Source: Chloroflexota bacterium (GTDB lineage Bacteria; Chloroflexota; UBA6077; JACCZL01). Taken from it: a stretch of DNA of 62,822 nucleotides. A program made the translations under genes and the position numbers. How positions within the stretch are numbered: the stretch's first letter is position 1; every line of letters begins with the position of its first letter. The notes under the pieces were generated by a model, which saw only the letters and a program-made list of their open reading frames with translations, was not told the origin of the DNA and made no database searches. Below, piece after piece: positions 1 to 8,299 of the stretch. The stretch is taken from contig JAUJPG010000033.1 of assembly GCA_030447245.1 (NCBI GenBank), forward strand, positions 1 through 62,822, written 5' to 3'.

Positions 1-145
1 GAGCTGGGAGATGACCGTCCCGCGGACACATTGAGTCCTCCGGCGTCGATGGCGGAACGTCCAGCCGTCGACAGCCGCGGCGGAACCGGCGTATGCTGCC
101 GCCGTCCCCGCGGGCGCGCACGAGCCCCGCGCGGCCGGAGGGATC

Positions 146-934
146 ATGGATTGGGCAGCGGGCGGTCTGACCGACGCGCAGGTACGACAGCGGATACTCG
201 GCGACGCCGGCGCTGACGCGGCTGAGGCCGAGCGGGACCCGATCCTCGGACCGTTTTACCGGCTTGCCGTGGAGCACTGTTACGGCGGGGTCTGGGGCCG
301 TCCAGGGCTAGGCCTCAAGGACCGTGGCCTGGTGACCGTGGCGGTCCTTGCCGCACTCGGCCGGACTGCCCGCCTGGCACGCCACCTGGACGCCGCCCTG
401 GACGCCGGCTGGACGCCGCTCGAGCTGCGCGAGGCGTGCCTGCACACTTGGGCGTATGCTGGTATCCCCGCGGCCGGCGACGCCCTCGAGTCGCTGAGTG
501 GGGTCGTCCGCCGTCGCGGCCTCGCCGTCGAGGAAGTCGAGTCGGGCGACGCCGATGGGCTGAGCGCGGCCGAGGTGCGGCGAAAGGTCCTCGGCGACCG
601 GCGGGCGAATGAGACGCAGGCGGAGCCGGAGCCATTGCTGGCACCGCTGTGGACCTACTCGATCGAGCACGCCTGGGGGGCGGTCTGGGTTCGGCCGGGT
701 CTGACGTTCAAGCAGCGGAGTCTGGTGACGCTCTCGGCCTTGACCGGCCTGGCGCGACGCGAGGAGCTGCGCCTCCACTTCCTCGGCGGGATGAACAACG
801 GCTGGTCCGCCGAGGAGCTACGCGAGATCTGCCTGCACGCGTCCGCGTACTCGGGGGTCCCGACCGCGATCACCGCCCTGCACGTGCTGAGCGAGGTCGC
901 GGGCAGCCAGAGCGGGGAGCAGGGCGGCGGATAG
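146..934 (+). CDS. Two-domain carboxymuconolactone decarboxylase-like protein
   Basis: A 262-residue protein made of two tandem CMD (AhpD-fold) domains, roughly residues 30-125 and 155-250. Each repeat carries a matching helix ending in a Glu-x-Cys-x-x-His pattern (EACLHTWAYAG in the first, EICLHASAYSG in the second). The family includes gamma-carboxymuconolactone decarboxylase of the protocatechuate branch of the beta-ketoadipate pathway, but many members are uncharacterised, so the substrate is unknown. An internally duplicated form is less common than the single ~130-residue domain. The ATG is preceded by GGAGG. No aromatic-pathway genes lie next to it. The family call is firm, the reaction is not. 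Confidence 0.85.
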   Translation: MDWAAGGLTDAQVRQRILGDAGADAAEAERDPILGPFYRLAVEHCYGGVWGRPGLGLKDRGLVTVAVLAALGRTARLARHLDAALDAGWTPLELREACLHTWAYAGIPAAGDALESLSGVVRRRGLAVEEVESGDADGLSAAEVRRKVLGDRRANETQAEPEPLLAPLWTYSIEHAWGAVWVRPGLTFKQRSLVTLSALTGLARREELRLHFLGGMNNGWSAEELREICLHASAYSGVPTAITALHVLSEVAGSQSGEQGGG

Positions 935-1027
935 GCTCGGACCGGCGTACCCCGGACCGTTGGCCACGTCCATCGCAGTGAGGCGGGCCCGCACAAGGCA
1001 CCAGCATGCGGCACGACGCCGCTCCGC

Positions 1028-1930
1028 GTGACGATCCTGCTGGGTCTGGCGGCCGGCCTGTGCTGGGGGGTAGGCGACTTCTTCGGCGGCGTGCAATCGC
1101 GACGCCTGCCAATCCTGGCTGTCGCGCTCTGGAGCCAGCTCGCGGGTGGGCTCGCGCTGGTGGCGGTGCTCGTGGCAGTCGGCGGCGAGGCAGCGCCCGC
1201 CGGATTGCTGTGGGGCATCGGCGGTGGCCTTTTCAGCGGCGGGGCGCTGCTGCTGCTGTACCGCGGGCTCGCCACCGGGATCATGTCGGTGGTCGCCCCG
1301 ATCTCGGCGTGTGGGGCGCTGGTCCCAGTGTTCGTCGGCCTGGCGCGCGGGGAGGTCCCTGGCGTATTCGCGAGTCTCGGCATCGTCGCCGCGTTGGCCG
1401 GGATTACCGTGGTGTCGCTCCAGGCGAGGCCTGCACCAGTGGCCTCACGCGTGGCGGCTCACGAATCGGTGCCAGCCAGGGGGGGTGCGCCACTCCCGCA
1501 CGGCCCCTACATTGCGCGCGGCGCTCTCTTGCTCGCGCTCGGCGCCGCGCTTGGCTTCGGCATGTTCTTCGTCCTGGTGCGCCAGGGCTCAGCGGATGGC
1601 ACGTCGCCCCTCTGGGTAGTCGCCGGCGCGCGGGTCGGCTCCCTGATGACGATGCTGTCGGTGATTGTGCTGGGCCGCCGTCCTGCGCCGTGGCCGGGAC
1701 GACAGATCGGGACGATCACGATCGTCGGCCTGCTCGACACGGCCGCGAACGCGCTCTTCGCGTACGCGGCGTGGCTCGGCGACCTCGGCGTCGCCGCGGT
1801 GCTGGCCTCGCTCTACCCGGTCGCCACGGTACTGCTCGGCAGGCTGGTGCTTGACGAGCGCCTCACGCGCCTTCAAGCCGCGGGCGTGGCCATGGCGCTG
1901 GCCGGGGTGGCGCTGATCGCCGCTGACTAA
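1028..1930 (+). CDS. EamA/DMT-superfamily transporter
   Basis: A 300-residue very hydrophobic protein with two EamA repeats, about ten membrane helices, split by a polar linker near residue 140-160. The first helix begins at the GTG start. Typical EamA features are visible, such as a conserved glycine-rich helix after residue 10 and a closing helix rich in Ala/Val at the C-terminus. It should act in the cytoplasmic membrane as a small-metabolite exporter; the substrate cannot be told from sequence. The stop overlaps by four bases the convergent stop of the next gene. Confidence 0.85.
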   Translation: MTILLGLAAGLCWGVGDFFGGVQSRRLPILAVALWSQLAGGLALVAVLVAVGGEAAPAGLLWGIGGGLFSGGALLLLYRGLATGIMSVVAPISACGALVPVFVGLARGEVPGVFASLGIVAALAGITVVSLQARPAPVASRVAAHESVPARGGAPLPHGPYIARGALLLALGAALGFGMFFVLVRQGSADGTSPLWVVAGARVGSLMTMLSVIVLGRRPAPWPGRQIGTITIVGLLDTAANALFAYAAWLGDLGVAAVLASLYPVATVLLGRLVLDERLTRLQAAGVAMALAGVALIAAD

Positions 1931-2868
1931 GCTTCGGCGAAGGGGGCGATCCGTTCGGCGTTGCCGTGGCCGATCATGACGGCGACGTCCGGGGCGAGCT
2001 GCCCGAGCAGGCCGCGGTAGTACGCGACCATCTGATTGACGTAGTCGGCCCGAAAATGGGCCGGCGCGAACAGGTCCAGCCCGATCACGAAGCGATCGGC
2101 CAGATCCGTTAGAGTGGACGCCCAGGCCGGCTCGAGCGCGCCATTGGGCCGGAGCAAGACGGTGCCCGGACCAATCCAGGGCGTGCGGGCCGAGAGGTCG
2201 GCCAGCAGGTTCGGGTTGCGCCGCAGTAGCGGCCCCACGACACTGGCTGGCCCGTGTCCGGCGTGGGCCCAGACGAACGTTGTTTCAGGGGCCGCTTGCA
2301 GCGCCCGCTCCAGCTCGTCGGCGTAGAACCACTCCTGGTGGACGTTGACTGGCGCGCCCCAGACCGCGGCTTGCCGGTACCCTGCCACCAGAGACGGGTG
2401 GTCGGCCGGCACATTGTTGGCGGGGGCGGACGCGTAGCCGCCGACTGCGCCGAGACGGTAGGGCGAGTGGCGCAAGATGACCTCGCCAAGTCCGCGCACC
2501 ACGTTGGCCGCCAGGAGTTGGTCCAGGCCGGCCGGGTTCACGTACGACGAGTCCGGGTGCAGCGCGTTTGCGTACCCTTCGGCCAGGAAGGGGACGATCC
2601 GCCTCGGGTACCGATCGCGCGCGTCGCTAGCCACCGGCCACGGCTCGCCGAACAGCACCGCGCCGCGCACGCCCGCGCCGTCGTACAGCCCGATCAGCTC
2701 GTCGGGCGACGGGCCGCTGGCAGCCTTCAGGTGGCTGTGGGCATCGACCAGCGGGCCCTCATACGGCCCGGCGGCATGGGCCGCCCGGGCCTGGACGAGC
2801 GCCGTGCCGACCGCCGCGATGACCGTGGCCAGGGCCCGCCGCCGCGTGATCTTGTGATGAAGACACAT
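1927..2868 (-). CDS. Secreted amidohydrolase-family protein
   Basis: A 313-residue protein with an N-terminal export signal: basic TRRRALA followed by a hydrophobic stretch and an Ala-x-Ala cleavage-like site near residue 33. The RR pair is compatible with Tat export. The mature part starts with a DAHSH motif typical of the first metal-binding pair of the TIM-barrel amidohydrolases (Amidohydro_2 type), and a WAHAGHG motif and a GLDLF segment further on fit later metal and active-site strands. A periplasmic or extracytoplasmic hydrolase is likely; the substrate is unknown. It is convergent with the EamA gene. Confidence 0.75.
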   Translation of the reverse strand: MCLHHKITRRRALATVIAAVGTALVQARAAHAAGPYEGPLVDAHSHLKAASGPSPDELIGLYDGAGVRGAVLFGEPWPVASDARDRYPRRIVPFLAEGYANALHPDSSYVNPAGLDQLLAANVVRGLGEVILRHSPYRLGAVGGYASAPANNVPADHPSLVAGYRQAAVWGAPVNVHQEWFYADELERALQAAPETTFVWAHAGHGPASVVGPLLRRNPNLLADLSARTPWIGPGTVLLRPNGALEPAWASTLTDLADRFVIGLDLFAPAHFRADYVNQMVAYYRGLLGQLAPDVAVMIGHGNAERIAPFAEA

Positions 2869-2979
2869 ACCCCGTCCTCGAAACCACCGACCGTCAAGGC
2901 GATCAGCCGCTGCGAACGAAGTGTATCATCGGCACGTCGGGGCGATCGTCATGGTCCGACGACTTCGGAGCTGCTCCCG

Positions 2980-4143
2980 ATGACCGATGCTCATGCGGAT
3001 GACCGCTTCGACCTGTTGATCGTGGGCGGCGGGGTCTTCGGACTGGGGACGGCGCTGGAGGCGGCGCGGCGCGGGCGGCGCGTGCTGGTGCTGGAACGTG
3101 GCTCGATCCCGAATCCAGTCGCCGCCTCGTACGGTCCGTCGCGCAAGATCCGCGCAGGGTACACCGACCCGTATTACGCTGCGCTGGCACGCGCGGCGAT
3201 CGAGGGCTGGCACGAGATCGAGCGCGAAACCGGCGATGAGCTGCTGGTCCGTTCCGGCAACCTGGTCTACACGGCCCTGGATCAGCAGCCACACCTGGAC
3301 GCCCTGGACCGAGTGGCGTGCGATCTTGGCACACCGGTCGAGCGGCTGGAGCGGCGCCAGCTCGCCGCGCGCTTTCCGCAGTTCCGCGGGGCCCGGCGAG
3401 CCCTGCTGGAGACTGAAGCCGGGTTTCTGCGCGCCAGCGCCTGCGTGGCCGCGCTGCGCGGGTTGGCCGAGCGACGCGGCGCCATCATCGCGACCGGCCG
3501 CGAGGTGAAGGCGGTAGAGGCAGGCCCCAGTGGGGTGACGGCCACGACGGTGGATGGAGCCCGCTTCCGCGCCGACCGGGCCCTGCTCGCTCCGGGTGGT
3601 TGGGCCGGCCGGCTGCTCTCGGAGCTCGGCGCCATCCTGACCCAGACCCGGCTCGGCCTCCTCTACCTGCGAGGCCTCCCCGCGGCCTACCACACTCCTC
3701 AGATGCCTGCCTTCTCGTGTCCAGACACCGGTTTCTACGGATTTCCGGCCCATCGTGACGATGCGCTGAAGGTGGCCCAACACGTCGCCGGCGAGCCGAT
3801 CGATACGCCCGACTTCGACCGCGCGACGCCGCCGCGGGGCTTTCTCGAAGCAGCCCGGGCGTTCGTGCGAGACGGCCTCGGTCTGGCACCTGACGCCTAC
3901 CCGGAGCGTGCCGAGAGCTGCATGTACAATCTGACGGCGAGCGCCGACTTCCTGCTGGACTTCCACCCGGCCGAGCCACGGCTGTTCGTGGCGACCGGCG
4001 GCTCGGGCCACGGGTTCAAGTTCGGCTCGGTCATCGGCGCAGTCGTCATGGACCGCCTGGACGGCATCCCGAGCGACCGCTGGAGCCCACAATGCTCGTG
4101 GAGCAGTGTGGTGGCCGCGCCCGCAGCCGCCCGTCTGCGCTGA
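2980..4143 (+). CDS. Sarcosine oxidase/MTOX-family FAD-dependent amine oxidase
   Basis: A 387-residue flavoprotein of the DAO/MTOX type. The Rossmann FAD motif GGGVFGLGTA sits at residues 17-26. Near the C-terminus Cys314 lies in a CMYNLT motif, matching the cysteine that covalently holds FAD in monomeric sarcosine oxidase and N-methyltryptophan oxidase, and the closing GGSGHGFKF motif is also typical. It should oxidise a secondary or N-methyl amine to imine with H2O2 release. The ATG at 2980 gives the normal family length; the frame is open far upstream but that part is antisense to the amidohydrolase. The exact substrate is open. Confidence 0.87.
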   Translation: MTDAHADDRFDLLIVGGGVFGLGTALEAARRGRRVLVLERGSIPNPVAASYGPSRKIRAGYTDPYYAALARAAIEGWHEIERETGDELLVRSGNLVYTALDQQPHLDALDRVACDLGTPVERLERRQLAARFPQFRGARRALLETEAGFLRASACVAALRGLAERRGAIIATGREVKAVEAGPSGVTATTVDGARFRADRALLAPGGWAGRLLSELGAILTQTRLGLLYLRGLPAAYHTPQMPAFSCPDTGFYGFPAHRDDALKVAQHVAGEPIDTPDFDRATPPRGFLEAARAFVRDGLGLAPDAYPERAESCMYNLTASADFLLDFHPAEPRLFVATGGSGHGFKFGSVIGAVVMDRLDGIPSDRWSPQCSWSSVVAAPAAARLR

Positions 4144-4248
4144 GGGCGGCAATACGCATCCACTGGTGCGCGGGTGACAGCGCGGCTCGGTCCCGTCGGG
4201 ACGTTAGACTTTCAACCCACGACTGGCACGTTTAGAGTGGAGGTACAG

Positions 4249-4740
4249 ATGGCTTCGGACAGCAGCTTCGACGTCGTCTCGCAGTTCGACCGTCAGGAGA
4301 TGGTCAACGCGATCGACCAGACGAGGCGCGAGGTGGAGACGCGCTACGATTTGAAGAGCACCGGCAGCGAGATCGAGCTGGGCAAGGACACGATCGAGCT
4401 GCACAGCGCCAGCGAGTTCACGCTGACCGCGGTCCGCGAGCTGCTGCTGACCAAAGTGGCCCGGCGAGGGCTGTCGCACAAGGTCCTCGAGTTCGGCAAG
4501 GTCGAGCCGGCGGCCAAGGGGACCGTTCGTCAGACGGTCAAGCTGCGCCAGGGGATCGAGCAAGACCTGGCGCGCCAGATCGTCAAGCTGGTTCGCGACA
4601 GCCAGCCCAAGCTCAAGGCCCAGATCCAGGGCGACGCGGTCCGCGTCTCGGGCGCCTCCAAGGACCAGCTCCAGGCCGCCATGAAGGTCCTCAAGGACCA
4701 GGACTACCCGGTCCCGCTCCAGTTCACCAACTATCGCTAA
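4249..4740 (+). CDS. yajQ: YajQ-family nucleotide/c-di-GMP-binding protein
   Basis: A 163-residue protein matching the usual YajQ length. It begins MASDSSFDVVS and continues with the conserved FDRQE and ETRYDLK segments, and it ends with the YPVPLQFTNYR tail seen across the family. Two ferredoxin-like (RRM-like) subdomains are expected. Some members bind cyclic di-GMP and act with transcription factors, others are only known as nucleotide binders. The ATG at 4249 is chosen because GGAGG lies about 7 bases upstream and it gives the family N-terminus. Confidence 0.95.
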   Translation: MASDSSFDVVSQFDRQEMVNAIDQTRREVETRYDLKSTGSEIELGKDTIELHSASEFTLTAVRELLLTKVARRGLSHKVLEFGKVEPAAKGTVRQTVKLRQGIEQDLARQIVKLVRDSQPKLKAQIQGDAVRVSGASKDQLQAAMKVLKDQDYPVPLQFTNYR

Positions 4741-4875
4741 CGAAGCCATCACCGTGCGTCTGGAGCTCGTGCTCGCATAGGTGGACCGCACGGAAAGAGC
4801 GAACGCTGGCGGGTGCTGCTGACCGAAGAGGCGTTCAGACGCATGATGTTCGAAGCCCCGCTGGTGGACTAGACG

Positions 4876-5193
4876 ATGCAGATCGGCGATCTGGTCGGTG
4901 CCATCCAGCAGGGCCGGCTCCGGATCAGCGACCATGCGTATGACGAGGCGCGCAACGACGGATTGAGCCTTGACGATGTGCTCAGCTCGGTCTTCGTCAG
5001 TGAGATCATCGAGCAGTATCTGGAGGACCGTCCCTATCCTAGCTGCCTACTGTACGGGCGAATGCCGCGGGGCGATCCGGTCCACAGCGTCTGGGCCTAC
5101 AACGAGGAGCAGCAATGGGCAGTTCTGATAACCGTGTACCGGCCAGACCCCTCGCGCTGGATCCACTGGCGGGAAAGGAGAAGGCAGCCATGA
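4876..5193 (+). CDS. DUF4258 protein, candidate toxin partner
   Basis: A 105-residue protein with the DUF4258 pattern: a basic N-terminal helix with RISDHAYDEA, a central VSEIIEQYLEDRPYPSCLLYGR strand region broken here for brevity into VSEIIEQY and PSCLLYG, and a C-terminal VLITVYRPDPSRW strand. The fold is RelE/MqsR-like in related families, hence a possible mRNA-acting toxin, but DUF4258 function is not proven. It overlaps the next gene by four bases (ATGA), so the two are translationally coupled, as expected for a toxin-antitoxin pair. Confidence 0.75.
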   Translation: MQIGDLVGAIQQGRLRISDHAYDEARNDGLSLDDVLSSVFVSEIIEQYLEDRPYPSCLLYGRMPRGDPVHSVWAYNEEQQWAVLITVYRPDPSRWIHWRERRRQP

Positions 5194-5432
5194 TGCCATT
5201 TGAGAAGTGCCCGCTGTGTGGCGGAGAGCTCGTGACGAAGGACGTTGAGAAGCTTCTGCGCGGAGGAGTAAACACCGCCTCAGTACATGTCCGGGTGGAT
5301 GTCTGCCTGCGCTGCGGTGAGCGGTACTATCCCGTGGAAACGATCAGGCGGTTCGAGCAAATCGTCTCGCAACTCGAGCGGCAGGAGGTGGACAACTTTC
5401 AGCCGATGGGCCGCTCGTTCCGCGTGGCATGA
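5190..5432 (+). CDS. YgiT/MqsA-type zinc-finger protein, candidate antitoxin
   Basis: An 80-residue protein with two CxxC knuckles, CPLCGG near residue 7 and CLRCGE near residue 41, the YgiT-type zinc-finger arrangement of the N-terminal half of MqsA antitoxins. The C-terminal helix-turn-helix of MqsA is absent. It starts inside the stop of the DUF4258 gene, behind an AAGGAGAAGG ribosome site. With its partner it looks like a small MqsRA-like module. No operator palindrome was seen upstream of the pair. Confidence 0.8.
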   Translation: MMPFEKCPLCGGELVTKDVEKLLRGGVNTASVHVRVDVCLRCGERYYPVETIRRFEQIVSQLERQEVDNFQPMGRSFRVA

Positions 5433-5709
5433 AGCTCGCATCGGTACGACTGGCCCTGCTTGGCCACTGGTCGAAGGGCCATCCGATTGTAGCCAGCCCG
5501 CGGCAACCCCCTGAGAACCGGAGCCACGAGTCGGCGGTTCGACAAGCGGCTGGACCTCGACCGCCACCGGCTCGGGCCGTATCGAGCGGCTCCCTTCGAG
5601 ACGCTCGCCAGGGGGCTCAGGGAGCTCGAGTACGACGAGTGGAACGATTGGGCTCATCTGCCCCGGGCCGTAGCAGGCAGCGCGGGTCCGCCCGCTTCGC
5701 AGGAGTCGG

Positions 5710-6720
5710 TCAGGGCTTGCGGGCTGACGGGTCCCGCCAGACCGGGGTCCAAGGCCCCGCGGCCGATGGCTGCGTGTCGCCTGGTCCGGCTGGCATCGTA
5801 GCTTCCTGAGGCGGCGGCCCCGCCGGCGGAACGGACACCAGGAGCTCGCCGGCGATCCAGCCAGTGCGGCCGTCGGACAGGCGGACGTTGCGCCAGGTGC
5901 GGCCGTCTACGGCTCGGTTTGGACCGGCCAGGTCGAGCACGGTCCCGTCGGGCAGGCTGTCGAGGATCGGCGCCGCGGTCGAGGGTTGTGCGCGGACGTT
6001 CGCGCTTCCTCCCCCAACGATACCCACTCGGACGCGCTCGTCGGTTGGGGGTGGTGGGAGCGGTGCTGGGGACGCGGCGGGTGGGGCTCCACTCCCGCTC
6101 ACGGCGTGCAATCGATCTGACACGACAATGGCATACCGCACAGTGTCCCCCAGTCGGGTGACATCTGAGCGACCCGCGACGCCGACCAGGATCACCCACG
6201 TGCCTTGCCGAAACAGGTAGAGGTGCGCGCTGGAGCGACCGCTCGGTCCGTCCTCCTCGCGCGAGAGGCCGAGGGCCTGCTCGCCGAGCGGCTCGACCGG
6301 ACTCTCGGTCCACCCAGCCGACACGAACGCCTCGCGCGATCCGGCCAGCTGGGTGGCCGCCTCGTCGACGCTCGCCACGCGGGCAACGCCGTTCCGGACT
6401 TCGAGCGTCCCCTCGGCCAGGTTCTCCGGCGTCGGCGGCCGGGCGAAGGTCGCCTCGTACACCGCCACTCCATCCGGACGCTCCTCGTAGCCCGTCCGTT
6501 CCGGCACCGGCGTGAAGCCGAGCGGCAGGTCGGTGAGGACCAATGCCACACGCCGCGGATCGAGCGCGACCTGTCGCGCGGGCGCGGCCAGTCCTTCCGT
6601 CACGCCGGAGTTCACCGCGGCCAGCAGAACCGCCACGAGAAGGCGCGTCGCGCGGGCGGTTACGCTCGGCCTGACGCCGTGATCACGCCCATCCGTCACT
6701 CCGACCGTCCAGTTCTCCAT
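5710..6720 (-). CDS. Secreted protein with C-terminal SH3b domain
   Basis: A 336-residue protein with a hydrophobic signal-like segment at about residues 25-45, a 150-residue unnamed middle region, a proline-rich linker (PAPLPPPPTDE), and a bacterial SH3 (SH3b) domain at about residues 235-300, recognised by NVRAQPS, a central turn, RTWRNVR and GRTGWIAGELL. SH3b domains usually bind cell-wall or surface ligands. It starts directly after the stop of the HMG-CoA-lyase-like gene (TGA then ATG with no gap), so the two are one transcript. A paralogous SH3b domain lies in the lipoprotein at 22860-23909. Confidence 0.75.
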   Translation of the reverse strand: MENWTVGVTDGRDHGVRPSVTARATRLLVAVLLAAVNSGVTEGLAAPARQVALDPRRVALVLTDLPLGFTPVPERTGYEERPDGVAVYEATFARPPTPENLAEGTLEVRNGVARVASVDEAATQLAGSREAFVSAGWTESPVEPLGEQALGLSREEDGPSGRSSAHLYLFRQGTWVILVGVAGRSDVTRLGDTVRYAIVVSDRLHAVSGSGAPPAASPAPLPPPPTDERVRVGIVGGGSANVRAQPSTAAPILDSLPDGTVLDLAGPNRAVDGRTWRNVRLSDGRTGWIAGELLVSVPPAGPPPQEATMPAGPGDTQPSAAGPWTPVWRDPSARKP

Positions 6721-7650
6721 TCAGGCCGCGTGGCGCACGGCCCGGGGGCCGGCCTTCATGACCTGGCCTGGGAGCTCGTGGCCCAGGATTTCGGACATAC
6801 GCTGGGCGCAACCGATCAGGGCGTCCAGGTCGATCCCGGTCTGAATACCCATCTCTTCGAGCATGTGGACGACGTCCTCCGTGGCGACGTTGCCAGTGGC
6901 CCTGGGCGCGAAGGGACAGCCGCCGATGCCGCCGATCGAAGCGTCGTAGACGGTCACGCCAACGTTCAGGCCAGCCATCACGTTCGCCAGGCCCATCCCG
7001 CGCGTGTTGTGGAAGTGCAGCCCGAATTGGACGTCCGGACGGCGCTCGCGGAGCCCACCGACGGTCCGCTCGACCTGGAGCGGATTGGCCATCCCGGTCG
7101 TGTCGGCCAGGCTGACCTCGTCGCAGCCGAGCTCGATCAGGCGGTCGACGATCTGGCCGACACGCTCGGCCGGTACGTCTCCCTCGTACGGACAGCCGAA
7201 GCTCGTCGCGATGCCGGCGCTGACCGGCACGCCGGCCGCCCGCGCCAGAGGGACGATCTCCGATACGTTCCGCAACGAGTCCTCGACGGTCATGCGGATG
7301 TTCTTTAAGTTGAAGGTGTCACTGGCGGCCAGGACGACGACGAGTCGGTCCGACCGCGCGTCGAGCGCCTTGCGGGCGCCGATCAGGTTCGGCACCAGCG
7401 GTTCCCAGGATACGTCGGGCCGCCGCTCCAGCGCCGCCATCAATTCGCCTGCGTCCGCCATCTGCGGAACGGCTTTCGGGCTGACGAACGAGGTGACCTC
7501 GATCCGCTTCAGGCCGGCACCGGCCAGCAGGTTCGCCATCTCGATCTTGTGCTCGGTCGGGACGAACGCGCCAAGACTCTGGATGCCGTCGCGCGTGCCG
7601 ACCTCCCGCATGGTCACTGACTGTGGCAGCTGCATGGTCCGACCTCGCAT
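6721..7650 (-). CDS. Hydroxymethylglutaryl-CoA lyase family protein
   Basis: A 309-residue DRE-TIM metallolyase. The start of the barrel reads EVGTRDGIQ, matching the catalytic Arg-Asp of HMG-CoA lyase; metal-binding histidines sit in LHFHNTRG, and the family signature loop is present as GIGGCPFAPRATGN with its active-site cysteine. It should cleave 3-hydroxy-3-methylglutaryl-CoA or a close homologue to acetyl-CoA and a ketoacid, a step of leucine or related branched acid breakdown. A second in-frame ATG lies five codons into the given start. It is co-transcribed with the SH3b protein gene. Confidence 0.9.
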   Translation of the reverse strand: MRGRTMQLPQSVTMREVGTRDGIQSLGAFVPTEHKIEMANLLAGAGLKRIEVTSFVSPKAVPQMADAGELMAALERRPDVSWEPLVPNLIGARKALDARSDRLVVVLAASDTFNLKNIRMTVEDSLRNVSEIVPLARAAGVPVSAGIATSFGCPYEGDVPAERVGQIVDRLIELGCDEVSLADTTGMANPLQVERTVGGLRERRPDVQFGLHFHNTRGMGLANVMAGLNVGVTVYDASIGGIGGCPFAPRATGNVATEDVVHMLEEMGIQTGIDLDALIGCAQRMSEILGHELPGQVMKAGPRAVRHAA

Positions 7651-7757
7651 GGTTGATTACCGCGCGTCCACGCGGACTCTATCCCGGATTGTAGCCCGCT
7701 ACAATGGCCCGATACTGCCGACGGGCGCCGAGACGTGGCAGACAGGAGGAGCGCGGC

Positions 7758-8108
7758 ATGCACGAGCAGGCGGTCCAGCAGACGACCGTCGAGACGTTCT
7801 TCCAAGTCGACGTGCGGGTCGGGCGCATCCTGACGGCCGAGCCGCTGGCCAACGCGCGCAAGCCGGCCTACCGCCTGGAGATCGACTTCGGCCCACTCGG
7901 GCGCAAGCGATCGAGTGCCCAGATCACCGACCTGTACACGCCTGACCAGCTGATCGGCCGGCAGGTGCTGGCCGTCGTCAACTTCCCGCCGCGGCGCATC
8001 GCCGGCTTCGATTCCGAGGTGCTCGTCCTCGGCGTGCCCGATGAGCAGGACAGCATCATCCTGCTCGCCGTCGAGCGGGAGGCGCCGTTGGGCGCCCGCG
8101 TGTCCTGA
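7758..8108 (+). CDS. csaA: CsaA-like tRNA-binding (EMAP/OB-fold) chaperone
   Basis: A 116-residue protein close to the usual ~110 residues of CsaA. The tRNA-binding OB-fold motif is clear: FFQVDVRVGRIL near residues 14-25, then ARKPAYRLEIDFGPLG, QITDLY and VVNFPPRRIAGF. CsaA is a dimer with export-related chaperone activity and tRNA-binding ability. The ATG at 7758 is chosen over an upstream in-frame start because AGGAGG lies 9 bases before it. It is divergent from the lyase gene, with about 100 bases between them. Confidence 0.9.
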   Translation: MHEQAVQQTTVETFFQVDVRVGRILTAEPLANARKPAYRLEIDFGPLGRKRSSAQITDLYTPDQLIGRQVLAVVNFPPRRIAGFDSEVLVLGVPDEQDSIILLAVEREAPLGARVS

Positions 8109-8299
8109 CGCCACGTCGCTGCCTTCGTCAACAGTGCCTTGTCACCCCCCATTTGACGGGTAAAGGCATTCGGGCTCGGCATCCGGCGGGCGGCAGGCCA
8201 GTTGCGGAATTACTTGCGCGGCCGGCGCGCTCGTCCTACATTGGAAGCCGCGACGCCCCGGACTAGGGGCGGACGCCTGCATTCCCAGGGGGCATTACC

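Noticed and set aside
2926..4152. Long minus-strand open frame under the flavin oxidase
   Set aside because: Shadow of the well-supported MTOX gene; no known domain or ribosome site.
4741..4875. Short frame ending LTEEAFRRMMFEAPLVD before the DUF4258 gene
   Set aside because: No start codon with a ribosome site and only ~30 codons; could be a gene remnant but not supportable.
5433..5709. Possible small gene after the YgiT-type gene
   Set aside because: One frame gives a short plausible-looking run (LARGLRELEYDEWNDWAHLP) but it has no start, no ribosome site and changes frame; not enough to call.
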